A DNA stretch of 49,947 bases from contig CANIVU010000060.1 in the NCBI GenBank assembly GCA_947470805.1, forward strand, positions 1 through 49,947, in the 5' to 3' direction. The notes below the pieces were generated by a model that searched no databases, was not told where the DNA came from, and saw only the letters and a list, made by a program, of their open reading frames with translations. Position numbers and translations under genes: made by a program. Numbering within the stretch: the stretch's first letter is position 1; each line of letters starts with the position of its first letter. This document shows, one piece after another, positions 16,027-24,180 of the stretch. Source of the DNA: Acidobacteriota bacterium (lineage in GTDB: Bacteria > Acidobacteriota > Terriglobia > Bryobacterales > Bryobacteraceae).

Positions 16027-16689
16027 TTACAGCACGCCAAACTTGGCGAACACGTCGCGGAGGTAGGCGCCTTTTTGGAGCTCTTCGCGGGAGTGGTCTT
16101 CGCGGGTCACTTTGTCGTAGGCGAGCGCGAGAACTTCCTTGACCATTTTGCCGGGGATGACGATGACGCCGTCGTGATCGCCGAAGACGAAGTCGCCGGG
16201 GTTGACGATGACTTCGCCGCATTCGACGGGGACGTTGTAGGCGGTGACGATGCCGCGGCCCATGGAGTCGACGGGTTTGATGCCGGCGGCGAAGACGGGG
16301 AAGTTGATGTCTTCGATTTTGGTGATGTCGCGGACGAGGCCGTCGATGACGGCGCCGCGGGCGCCGCGGGCTTTGGCGGCTGTCGAGAGCAACTCGCCCC
16401 AGGGGGCGTTGCGGGTGGACTTCTGGGTGCCGCAGACGGCGACTTCGCCGGGGAGGAGGCTATCTACGGCTTCGATCTCGATGTCGTAGGGATTTTCGGG
16501 AATGTGATAGATGTCCGAGCAGGAGATGGTGCGCGCCCAGCCGGCGAAGACGCAGCCTTTGTGGACAGGGCGGAGGTACTCACGCATGGCCTGATGGCGG
16601 ACGCCGAGTTGATCGAGAGAGTCGGAGACGACAGCGGTGTAGAGGTTCTTTTCTGCGAATTCGCAGGCTTCAATATCCCAGGCAGCCAT
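16027..16689 (-). CDS. RraA family protein (HMG/CHA aldolase-like)
   Basis: The 220-residue protein matches the RraA/dimethylmenaquinone methyltransferase-like fold, with GELLSTAAKARGARGAVIDGLVRD at the active site and a C-terminal GDFVFGDHDGVIVIP. The Gly-rich loop followed by RD holds the metal and pyruvate-type carboxylate in the aldolases (4-hydroxy-4-methyl-2-oxoglutarate aldolase). Other members inhibit RNase E or act as decarboxylases. Retention of the catalytic Arg and Asp favours an aldolase or oxaloacetate decarboxylase. A TACCGT box 6 bases before the ATG suggests a leaderless mRNA. Confidence 0.85.
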   Translation of the reverse strand: MAAWDIEACEFAEKNLYTAVVSDSLDQLGVRHQAMREYLRPVHKGCVFAGWARTISCSDIYHIPENPYDIEIEAVDSLLPGEVAVCGTQKSTRNAPWGELLSTAAKARGARGAVIDGLVRDITKIEDINFPVFAAGIKPVDSMGRGIVTAYNVPVECGEVIVNPGDFVFGDHDGVIVIPGKMVKEVLALAYDKVTREDHSREELQKGAYLRDVFAKFGVL

Positions 16690-16695
16690 TTCGTC

Positions 16696-16701
16696 ACGGT
16701 A
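16696..16701 (-). promoter_or_regulatory. -10-like box (TACCGT) of the RraA gene
   Basis: On the minus strand TACCGT ends 6 bases before the ATG at 16689. It matches only the three most conserved -10 positions. The same hexamer precedes the DUF1080 gene at 33627-33632. Confidence 0.4.
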
Positions 16702-16760
16702 TCACGGGTTGCCAAAGCGGTGGTGGAATTCGATACACTCGGGGACAGTTTTTATTAACA

Positions 16761-18758
16761 ATGCTGCATCCAACGATTCGACAGATTTGCGCGGTGTTGA
16801 TGGCGACTGTGGTTTGGGCCGCGCCGGATATTGCACCGCTGGGTTCCTATACGGCCGTGGAGCGAAGGCACTGGGCGTTTCAGCCGCGGAAAGATGTCGC
16901 TGTTCCCACGTTTGATGACGCGGCGGCAAAGGCTTGGATTCGGACGCCTGTGGATGCGTTTGTGCTGGCCGGGTTGCGGAAGGCGGAGTTGACGCCGGCT
17001 CCGGAGGCGGATCGGGCGACGCTGATTCGGCGGGTTACTTTTAACTTGCACGGGTTGCCGCCCACGCCGGAGGAGATTGCGGCGTTTGTGGCGGACAAGC
17101 GACCGGATGCCTATGAGAAGTTGGTGGACCGGTTATTAGATTCGCCACGGTATGGCGAGCAGTGGGCGCGGCACTGGCTGGACGTGGTGCGGTTTGCCGA
17201 ATCCGATGGGTATGAGTACGACACGCACCGGCCGGACGCGTTCCGGTTCCGGGATTACGTGATTGCGTCGTTCAATTCCGATAAGCCGTACGATGTTTTT
17301 TTGAAGGAGCAGTTGGCCGGGGACGAGATCGATTCGAAGAACGATACGCTGCTGGTGGCGAGCGGGTTTAACCGGCTGGGGCCGTTGCGGAAGAACGCGG
17401 GCAATCAGGACGTGGCGAGTTCACGGACGGAAGTATTGACAGAGATGGCGAACATCGTTGGCGCCGGGATGCTGGGCATGACGATGGGTTGCGCGCGTTG
17501 CCACGACCACAAGTTTGACCCGATCCGGCAGTCCGACTACTACCGGTTGCAGGGCTACTTTGCGCAGACACATGCCAACGATGTGGTGATTGCGACGCCG
17601 GAGGAGCAGGCGAAATACAAGGCCACGATGGAGCCGCTCGAGACCGAGATGAAGAAGCTGCGCCTTTCGATGCGGAAGGCTACCGAGGAAGAAAAGGGCA
17701 AGATTCTGACGCGGCTGGAAGAAATTGACGGGCAGATACCGTTGCCGCTGACGGCGATGTACGCGGTGAAGAACGACCTGAAAGAGATGACGCCGATCCA
17801 CATGCTGGAACGTGGGGACTACCGGAACAAAGGGCCGGCGGTGGGTATGCGACCGCCGGGGATTCTGTTGCCCGAGGGTACCGAGGAGTTGCCGCTGGCG
17901 ACGGAGAAACCGCGGGCGAAGCTGGCGGAGTGGGTGGCTGCGCCCGAGAATCCGCTGACCGCGCGGGTGATGGTGAACCGGATTTGGGGCTTTCATTTCG
18001 GGCGGCCGATTGTGACGACGCCGAACGATTTCGGGAAGATGGGCACGCGGCCATCGCATCCGGAGTTGCTGGACTGGCTGGGGAATGAATACGTGCGGCA
18101 GGGTTGGAAGATGAAGCCGATGCACCGGATGATTCTGTTGTCGGCGGCGTACCGGCAGGCGAGCGTGTCGCCTTTAGAGAAGGCCTTTGCGGCGAAGGAT
18201 CCGGAAAACAAATGGCTGTGGAAGGCGAACCGGCGGCGGTTGGAGGCCGAAGAAATTCGGGACACGATGCTGGCGGTTTCCGGGCGTTTGAACGCGAAGC
18301 TGGGCGGGCCGTCGGTGATGGTGCAGATTGACCCGGAGCTGATTAAAGATCTGAAGCGGCCGCAGTATTGGGTGACGACGAAGGACCGTTCCGAGCACGA
18401 CCGGCGGACGATCTACATGATCTACAAGCGCAACCTGATTCTGCCGTTTATGCAGGTGTTCGATTCGCCGGATACGCTGCTGAGCTGTGCGCGGCGGGAC
18501 CAATCGACACACGCGCCGCAGGCGTTGGAGTTGTTGAACGGAACGGTGTCGAATGACCTGGCGATTGCGTTTGCCAAGCGGCTGGCGGGGGCGCCGGGGG
18601 AACGTGTGGACATGGCGTGGAAGTTGGCGACGGGGCGGTTGCCGAATGCGAAGGAGCGGGCGTTGTCGCTCCAATATCTGGATGATCCGGACCCGTCGGC
18701 GGCGACGGAGTTTGCGTTGTCCCTGTTTAATTCGAACGCTTTTCTTTACGTGAACTGA
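16761..18758 (+). CDS. DUF1549 - DUF1553 (PSD1) exported protein without PSCyt1 domain
   Basis: The 665-residue protein has a signal peptide (MLHPTIRQICAVLMATVVWA), DUF1549 from about residue 60 with the haem-type motif CARCHDHKFDPIR at 244-256, and DUF1553 from about 385 (ENPLTARVMVNRIWGFHFG). It is shorter than the 856-residue paralogue at 1616-4186 because the N-terminal PSCyt1 cytochrome is absent. The ATG lies 21 bases after a TACACT box (16734-16739), so it probably has a short leader. It forms an operon with the DUF1501 gene (1 base between). Function is unknown; the pair is the second such module in this window. Confidence 0.9.
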   Translation: MLHPTIRQICAVLMATVVWAAPDIAPLGSYTAVERRHWAFQPRKDVAVPTFDDAAAKAWIRTPVDAFVLAGLRKAELTPAPEADRATLIRRVTFNLHGLPPTPEEIAAFVADKRPDAYEKLVDRLLDSPRYGEQWARHWLDVVRFAESDGYEYDTHRPDAFRFRDYVIASFNSDKPYDVFLKEQLAGDEIDSKNDTLLVASGFNRLGPLRKNAGNQDVASSRTEVLTEMANIVGAGMLGMTMGCARCHDHKFDPIRQSDYYRLQGYFAQTHANDVVIATPEEQAKYKATMEPLETEMKKLRLSMRKATEEEKGKILTRLEEIDGQIPLPLTAMYAVKNDLKEMTPIHMLERGDYRNKGPAVGMRPPGILLPEGTEELPLATEKPRAKLAEWVAAPENPLTARVMVNRIWGFHFGRPIVTTPNDFGKMGTRPSHPELLDWLGNEYVRQGWKMKPMHRMILLSAAYRQASVSPLEKAFAAKDPENKWLWKANRRRLEAEEIRDTMLAVSGRLNAKLGGPSVMVQIDPELIKDLKRPQYWVTTKDRSEHDRRTIYMIYKRNLILPFMQVFDSPDTLLSCARRDQSTHAPQALELLNGTVSNDLAIAFAKRLAGAPGERVDMAWKLATGRLPNAKERALSLQYLDDPDPSAATEFALSLFNSNAFLYVN

Positions 18759-18759
18759 G

Positions 18760-20169
18760 ATGCCTGAACATATTCGTTTTGCTCGGAATCGACGGGAGTT
18801 TTTGACGGACTGCTTTTGCGGGGTTGGGGCCTTGGGCTTTGGCTCGCTAATGGCGGCGGAGAAGTCGCGTAACCCGCTGGCCCCGAAGGCGCCGCATTTT
18901 CCGGCGAAGGCGAAGAGCATGATCTTTTTGTTCCAGGCGGGCGGGCCGTCGCACCTGGAGACGTTTGATCCGAAACCACTGTTGAACAAATTGCACGGGG
19001 AGAAGCGGCCGGAGTCGTTTGGGAAAGTGGAGTACCAGACAGTCAACGAGAAGTCGCGGCTGCTGGGGACGAAGCGGACGTTTGCGCGGTATGGGAAGTC
19101 GGGGTTGGAGATTTCGGATTTGCTGCCGCACCAGGCGCAGATTGCCGATGACCTGTGCGTGATTCGGTCCATGCATGGGGACATGGTGGTTCATTCGGCG
19201 GCGCAGTATCAGCTGATGTCGGGGCGTGTGATTCCTGGCTTTCCATCGATGGGTTCGTGGGTGACGTACGGGCTGGGCACGGTGAGTGATTCGCTACCGG
19301 CGTATGTGGTGATGCCGGATCCGAACGGGGCGCCGGAGGGCGGGCAGCCGGTGTATACGAACGGGTTTTTGCCGGCGGTGTATCAGCCGTCGATGTTCCG
19401 GGCCGGGAAACACCCGGTGTTGAATTTGGACGTGCCGAAGGGCATCACGCTGGAGCGGCGGCGGAAGACGATTGACCTGATCCGGCAGTTGAACGAAGCG
19501 AATATGTTGGACGAGGACGCGGAGTTGGCGGCGCGGATTTCGGCCTACGACACGGCGTTTAAGATGCAGACGCAGGCGCCGGAACTATTTGATATTTCCA
19601 ATGAGCCGCAGGAGACGTTGGAGATGTACGGCGTGGGCAAGCCGGATACCGACGACTACGGGCGGCGCTGTTTGCTGGCACGGCGGCTGATTGAAAAGGG
19701 AGTTCGGTTCGTTTGTGTCGTGGCCGGTGGAGGCGGGGCAGAGACGGAGTGGGACGCGCATTCCGATATTGAAAAGAACCATGCGCGGATGGCGCGTTTG
19801 ACGGACCAGCCGACGGCGGCGTTGGTGAAAGATTTGAAACGGCGCGGACTGTTGGACGAAACGATTGTGCTGTGGGGCGGAGAGTTCGGACGGTCGCCGG
19901 AAAGTGAACGCGGATCGGGCCGGGACCATCACAACCGAGGCTTTTCGATGTGGGTGGCAGGCGGCGGCTTCAAGGGCGGGATGGCCTACGGCGCCACCGA
20001 TGACATTGGACTGATTTCCACTGTGAAACCGGTCCATTTCCGCGATTTGCATGCGACGTTGATCAATCAATTGGGCTTGCAGCAGGATGCGTTGAGCTAC
20101 CTGCACCAGGGACGTCGGGAGCGGTTGACCGAAGTGCACGGGACGATCATTAAAGACTTATTGGTGTGA
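18760..20169 (+). CDS. DUF1501 family exported protein
   Basis: The 469-residue protein starts with a Tat-type signal (NRREFLTDCFCGVG) and has the family motifs GGPSHLETFDPKP and WGGEFGRSPESE plus a C-terminal HFRDLHATLINQLG. It is the partner of the PSD1 protein just upstream and a paralogue of the protein at 188-1606. The fold is sulfatase/phosphatase-like but a substrate has not been shown for the family. It lies in a plus-strand run with the isomerase that follows 4 bases later, so these three genes are probably one unit. Confidence 0.9.
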   Translation: MPEHIRFARNRREFLTDCFCGVGALGFGSLMAAEKSRNPLAPKAPHFPAKAKSMIFLFQAGGPSHLETFDPKPLLNKLHGEKRPESFGKVEYQTVNEKSRLLGTKRTFARYGKSGLEISDLLPHQAQIADDLCVIRSMHGDMVVHSAAQYQLMSGRVIPGFPSMGSWVTYGLGTVSDSLPAYVVMPDPNGAPEGGQPVYTNGFLPAVYQPSMFRAGKHPVLNLDVPKGITLERRRKTIDLIRQLNEANMLDEDAELAARISAYDTAFKMQTQAPELFDISNEPQETLEMYGVGKPDTDDYGRRCLLARRLIEKGVRFVCVVAGGGGAETEWDAHSDIEKNHARMARLTDQPTAALVKDLKRRGLLDETIVLWGGEFGRSPESERGSGRDHHNRGFSMWVAGGGFKGGMAYGATDDIGLISTVKPVHFRDLHATLINQLGLQQDALSYLHQGRRERLTEVHGTIIKDLLV

Positions 20170-20173
20170 CCTT

Positions 20174-20995
20174 ATGATGAGACTCAGTTGTCTTTCGCTT
20201 AGCTACCAGAGAGAGTTCAAGGCCGGGCGAATGGACCTGCCGAAGTTCATGACGACCGCGCGGGGATTGGGGTTCGACGGCGCCGATCTGCACATGGCGC
20301 ATCTTAAGAGCTTCGACCGGATCTACTTGAAGCAGCTGCGGCGGATGCTGTTGGACAATGGCCTTTCGGTGCCGAGCTTTCCGATCTCGACGGAGTTCGG
20401 GCGGTTTCCCGATCGCGTGGAAGCGGAGATTGAGAAGTGTCGCGTGGGGATGGAGACAGGGCTGTTTCTGGGGGCTCCGGTGGCGCGGGTGTTTGTGGGT
20501 TCGACGCCGCCGGGCGGGAGCGATGAAGAGGCGTTTAAACGGGGCGCTGACGCGTTGCGGCGCTGCGCGGAGATTGGCGCCGATATCGGCATGGTGGTGG
20601 CGTTGCAGAACCACAGCGGGTTGACCAGCACGGGCGACGACATGCTGCGTTTTCACAAAGCGGTGAACCATCCGAACTTCGCGCTGGTGCTGGATACCGG
20701 GCATTTTACGGGGCGTGCGGGTCCGAACGGGCCGAAGAAGGAAGGGCACACGTACGCCGATTACTACAAGTCGTTGGAGCAGGTGGCGCCGTTGGCGCCG
20801 TTCGTGCGGGTGAAGGTGTATGAGTCCGATGCGCAGGGCGTGGAGAAGTTCATCGACTACAAGCGAGTCTTCGAGATTCTTCGCGGGGTGCACTACAACG
20901 GGTTTTGCAGCATGGTGTACGAGGGGACGGAGGACGAGATGACGGCGATACCGCGGGCGGCGCGGTACCTGCGCAAGATGGTGCGCGGGGATTAG
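20174..20995 (+). CDS. Sugar phosphate isomerase/epimerase-type TIM barrel
   Basis: The 273-residue protein is of the xylose isomerase-like TIM-barrel family, with GFDGADLHMAHLKSFD near the start, ALQNHSG, ALVLDTGHF and a C-terminal YNGFCSMVYEG. Metal-binding Glu/Asp/His residues typical of the family can be placed at these strands. It lacks a signal peptide, so it is cytosolic, unlike the two exported proteins upstream. Family members epimerise or isomerise keto sugars and cyclitols. It could process the product released by the exported DUF1549/DUF1501 pair, but that is inference. Confidence 0.85.
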   Translation: MMRLSCLSLSYQREFKAGRMDLPKFMTTARGLGFDGADLHMAHLKSFDRIYLKQLRRMLLDNGLSVPSFPISTEFGRFPDRVEAEIEKCRVGMETGLFLGAPVARVFVGSTPPGGSDEEAFKRGADALRRCAEIGADIGMVVALQNHSGLTSTGDDMLRFHKAVNHPNFALVLDTGHFTGRAGPNGPKKEGHTYADYYKSLEQVAPLAPFVRVKVYESDAQGVEKFIDYKRVFEILRGVHYNGFCSMVYEGTEDEMTAIPRAARYLRKMVRGD

Positions 20996-21012
20996 TTTAC
21001 GATGGAAGACTC

Positions 21013-21450
21013 ATGAGTGATCCAATCGTCGACTATCTAGAGTGGAAGAAGCAGGGTGGGGAATTGCGGGCACGCGCGAAGCAGGCTATTGAAGTGCGTT
21101 TCCGTGAGTTGCTGACTGAGGCCGCGCAGCTGGCCGAGGCGTATAAGGAAGACTTCGGGGTTTCCTTGGCACCGCCATCGTCGGTGACGGTGTTTAAGTT
21201 CAAAGTGGGCGCGAAGAAGCCCGTGAAGAAGGCGGCTCCGGCGGCTGCGCCTGGGAAGGCTGCGCCTGTTGCGGTGGTGGCGCCGGCCGCGGCTTCGGTG
21301 GACCCGAAGATTGTGGCGCTGGAAAAGCAGTTGGCGGGGGCGCGGAAGAAGTTGGAAGCGGCGCAGGCCAAGGGCGCTTCGACGAAGAATCTGGAAGACC
21401 GCATTTACGAGTTGGAAGACGATCTGCGTCTGGCGACGCATTCGGTATAG
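21013..21450 (+). CDS. Hypothetical protein with Ala/Pro-rich linker and C-terminal coiled coil
   Basis: The 145-residue protein has a helical N-terminal domain (residues 1-55), a basic Ala/Lys/Pro linker (KKPVKKAAPAAAPGKAAP) and a C-terminal coiled coil from about residue 98 (PKIVALEKQLAGARKKLEAA). It has no signal peptide or enzyme motif. It resembles small scaffold or nucleoid-type proteins by composition only. It lies between the isomerase and the PQQ dehydrogenase in the same direction. I do not recognise a named family. Confidence 0.65.
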   Translation: MSDPIVDYLEWKKQGGELRARAKQAIEVRFRELLTEAAQLAEAYKEDFGVSLAPPSSVTVFKFKVGAKKPVKKAAPAAAPGKAAPVAVVAPAAASVDPKIVALEKQLAGARKKLEAAQAKGASTKNLEDRIYELEDDLRLATHSV

Positions 21451-21457
21451 GTGAGAG

Positions 21458-23752
21458 ATGCCTCTGTTTTTGTTCCTCCTGATTGGCGCGGCTTTGGCGG
21501 CGCAAGAGATTCCTGCGGCGTATGGGAAGTACTGTGCGTCGTGTCACGCCGATAGTGCGCGTGGGACCGATCGCGGTCCGGGGTTGATCGATTCGCGGTC
21601 GTTGCGATCGCGGAGTGAGGCACAGATCAGAGGCATCATTCGCAATGGGACGCGCGGCGGGATGCCCGGGTTCCCGCTTGCGGATGCGGAGCTGGACGTG
21701 TTGGCGAAGGCGGTGCACGCCTGGAATTCGTCGGCGCTTGAAGCGCATCCGGCGGGAGACCAGGCGGCGGGGCGGGCGGTGTTCGAGGCGAAGTGTTTGA
21801 CCTGCCACATGGCGTTCGGCAAGGGGGCTTCGAATGGGCCGGACCTGTCAGGCGTGGGGAAGGAGCTGACCGTTCGCGAGTTGGAGGATACGTTGAAGGA
21901 TCCGAATTCGCGAAAGGGGAAGCGGAACGGGGCGGCGTGTCCGAGTTGGGCGTTTTGCCCGGACGACCCGTGGGGCGTGGTGACGGTGAAGATGAAGGAC
22001 GGCTCGTCGGTACGCGGGTTTGCGCGGAGCCGTGGTCCGCACGATGTGCAGTTGGAGACGTTCGACGGCAAGATGAAATTGGTGCCTGGCACCAGTTTTG
22101 TTTCGGTGACGGCGGAGAAGGGTTCGTATATGCCGGCGTTCGCGGGGAGCGATGGGGAACGGCGGGATTTGATTGCCTATTTGGCGACACTGGGTGGCGT
22201 GGGCGTGGGGCCGTTGGCGAGTGGCGTTGCCGCTCCGGCGGCGGAGATCGCTCGTGTGCAGACGCCGAAGACGGGCGAATGGCCGGGGTATCACGGGCTG
22301 CCATCGGCGAACCGGCATAGCCCGCTGGCGCAGATTACGCCAGCGAACGCGGCGCGGTTGAAACCGGTGTGGAGCTATGCGTTGCCGCATCCGAGCCTGC
22401 AGACGACGCCGCTGGTGTCCGATGGGATTATGTACGTGACGGCGCCGAACCAGGTGTGCGCGCTGGACAGCACGACGGGGCGCGAGATCTGGTGCTGGGT
22501 GAAGCCGCGCGGGGATGCGCGTTCGATTTCGGGCGACGCGGCCAAGGGCGCGCAGCGCGGGGCGGCGTTGTTGGGCGATAAGGTTTTCTTTGCGACGGAC
22601 GATGCGCACCTGGTTGCGTTGAACCGGCTGACGGGTGCGCTGATCTGGCAGATCTTCCTGCCGACCGATAAGGTGGGCGCGTATGGCTCCACGGCGGCGC
22701 CGCTGGTGGTGGGTGACATGGTGGTCACCGGCATCGCGGGCGGGGATTCGCCGTTGTTGGGATTTGTGGTGGCCGTGAAGGCGGCGACGGGCGAAGAGGT
22801 GTGGCGGTTCCGGACGATTCCGCGGCGCGGCGAGAAGGCCGCCGAGACGTGGGGCGGGAAGGCGATTGAGTATGGCGGCGGGGCGACTTGGCTGACCGGG
22901 TCCTACGATCCGCAGGCCGATACGATCTACTGGCCGACGGGGAATCCGTATCCGGACACCGATGGGACGGACCGCGGCGGAGACAACCTGTATACGAATT
23001 GCGTGGTGGCGCTCGATGCCAAGACGGGCAAGCTGAAGTGGCATTTCCAGTTCACGCCGCATGACCTGTGGGACTGGGACGCGACCGAACCGCTGGTGCT
23101 GGTGGACGCCAATTTCAAGGGCAAGCCGCGGAAACTGCTGCTGCAGGCGAATCGCAACGGGTACTTCTATGTGCTGGACCGGACGACGGGCGAGTTCCTG
23201 TTGGGGACGCCATTTGTGAAACGGCTTACATGGTCGACGGGACTGGACGCGAAGGGACGGCCGCAGGTGAACCCGGCGGCGAAACCGACGGCGGGTGGGA
23301 CGAAAGTATGCCCGGCCGTGCGCGGAGCGACGAACTGGTATTCGACGGCATACAACCCGGTGACGAAGCTGTTCTATGTTATGGCCGTCGAGGATTGCAA
23401 TATGTACCGGGCTGCGGGGAGCTGGTTTGTTCCTTATAATGACCCGGCCAATCCGCCGGAAAAAGTGCTGCGGGCATTAGATATTGAGACGGGTCGCATT
23501 GTTTGGGAGGTGCCGCAGATCGGTGCGCCGGAGGCGAACTACTCGGGCGTGCTGTCGACGGCGGGCGGGGTGTTGTTCTACGGCGAGAGCGGCGGGACGT
23601 TCGCGGCAGCCGACGCGAAGACCGGCAAGACACTGTGGCATTTTCCTACAGGCCAGGCCTGGAAAGCGTCGCCGATGACCTATTCGGTGAACGGAAAGCA
23701 GTACGTTTCCATCGCTGCCGGTGGCAATGTAATGGCGTTTTCGCTGGACTGA
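21458..23752 (+). CDS. Cytochrome c - cytochrome c - PQQ dehydrogenase fusion
   Basis: The 764-residue protein has a signal peptide, a first cytochrome c (CASCH at 26-30, likely Met69 ligand), a second haem motif (CLTCH at 113-117) and then an eight-bladed PQQ propeller from about 275 to the end, including the active-site HDLWDWDATEP and tryptophan-docking repeats. It should oxidise an alcohol or sugar in the periplasm and pass electrons through its own haems. Known quinohaemoproteins carry the cytochrome at the C-terminus, so this order is reversed. About 100 residues separate the second CxxCH from its likely Met225 (SYMPAF), far more than in a normal small cytochrome. That insert (VVTVKMKDGSSVRGF and onward) looks like a small beta domain. 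Confidence 0.85.
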   Translation: MPLFLFLLIGAALAAQEIPAAYGKYCASCHADSARGTDRGPGLIDSRSLRSRSEAQIRGIIRNGTRGGMPGFPLADAELDVLAKAVHAWNSSALEAHPAGDQAAGRAVFEAKCLTCHMAFGKGASNGPDLSGVGKELTVRELEDTLKDPNSRKGKRNGAACPSWAFCPDDPWGVVTVKMKDGSSVRGFARSRGPHDVQLETFDGKMKLVPGTSFVSVTAEKGSYMPAFAGSDGERRDLIAYLATLGGVGVGPLASGVAAPAAEIARVQTPKTGEWPGYHGLPSANRHSPLAQITPANAARLKPVWSYALPHPSLQTTPLVSDGIMYVTAPNQVCALDSTTGREIWCWVKPRGDARSISGDAAKGAQRGAALLGDKVFFATDDAHLVALNRLTGALIWQIFLPTDKVGAYGSTAAPLVVGDMVVTGIAGGDSPLLGFVVAVKAATGEEVWRFRTIPRRGEKAAETWGGKAIEYGGGATWLTGSYDPQADTIYWPTGNPYPDTDGTDRGGDNLYTNCVVALDAKTGKLKWHFQFTPHDLWDWDATEPLVLVDANFKGKPRKLLLQANRNGYFYVLDRTTGEFLLGTPFVKRLTWSTGLDAKGRPQVNPAAKPTAGGTKVCPAVRGATNWYSTAYNPVTKLFYVMAVEDCNMYRAAGSWFVPYNDPANPPEKVLRALDIETGRIVWEVPQIGAPEANYSGVLSTAGGVLFYGESGGTFAAADAKTGKTLWHFPTGQAWKASPMTYSVNGKQYVSIAAGGNVMAFSLD

Positions 23753-23810
23753 AAGAAAGCGCTTGCAATCTGTTTCTACTAGGACTACCTTGGAATCGGA
23801 GGCAGTTCCC

Positions 23811-24149
23811 ATGAAACGTTTATCTCTGGTTTTCTTCTTATTTGTTCTGGCGCTTCCGTTGTTCGGTGATGGAACGCAGTGGCCGCGCGTGACCGCGGTG
23901 ACTCCGGATCCGGGCAAAGTGACGGCGGAATTTACGGCAACGGGCGACAATCTGGCGAAGACCCAGGTTGCCGAGGTGTATCTGAACGACGGCAAGGACG
24001 ACACGAAGGTGGTCATCGTCGAGCAGACCAAGGAAGCATTGAAGTTCAAACTACCGGCTGGCTTGAAGGCTGGGAAGTATGGGCTTGTTGTGTTGACAGT
24101 GGACCGGATGCAGTTCATTGAGCAGCCGGTAAAAGTTACGATCGAGTAG
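23811..24149 (+). CDS. Small secreted IPT/TIG-like protein
   Basis: The 112-residue protein has a signal peptide (MKRLSLVFFLFVLALPLFG) followed by about 90 residues of Ig-like strands: PRVTAVTPDPGKVTAEFTATG, DTKVVIVEQTKEAL, KFKLPAGLKAGKYGLVVLTVD. This is the pattern of an IPT/TIG domain (a family call from pattern, not full alignment). A GGAGG site at 23798-23803 precedes ATG 23811, which also gives the signal peptide. It follows the PQQ fusion by 58 bases. A role in binding or assembling the upstream enzyme is possible. Confidence 0.7.
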   Translation: MKRLSLVFFLFVLALPLFGDGTQWPRVTAVTPDPGKVTAEFTATGDNLAKTQVAEVYLNDGKDDTKVVIVEQTKEALKFKLPAGLKAGKYGLVVLTVDRMQFIEQPVKVTIE

Positions 24150-24164
24150 TTGCGCGGCGGCGGG

Positions 24165-24170
24165 TAGAAT
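24165..24170 (+). promoter_or_regulatory. -10 box (TAGAAT) of the esterase gene
   Basis: TAGAAT (5 of 6 to consensus) ends 10 bases before ATG 24181, which would give a leader of only a few bases. Confidence 0.5.
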
Positions 24171-24180
24171 AATACCCGGT

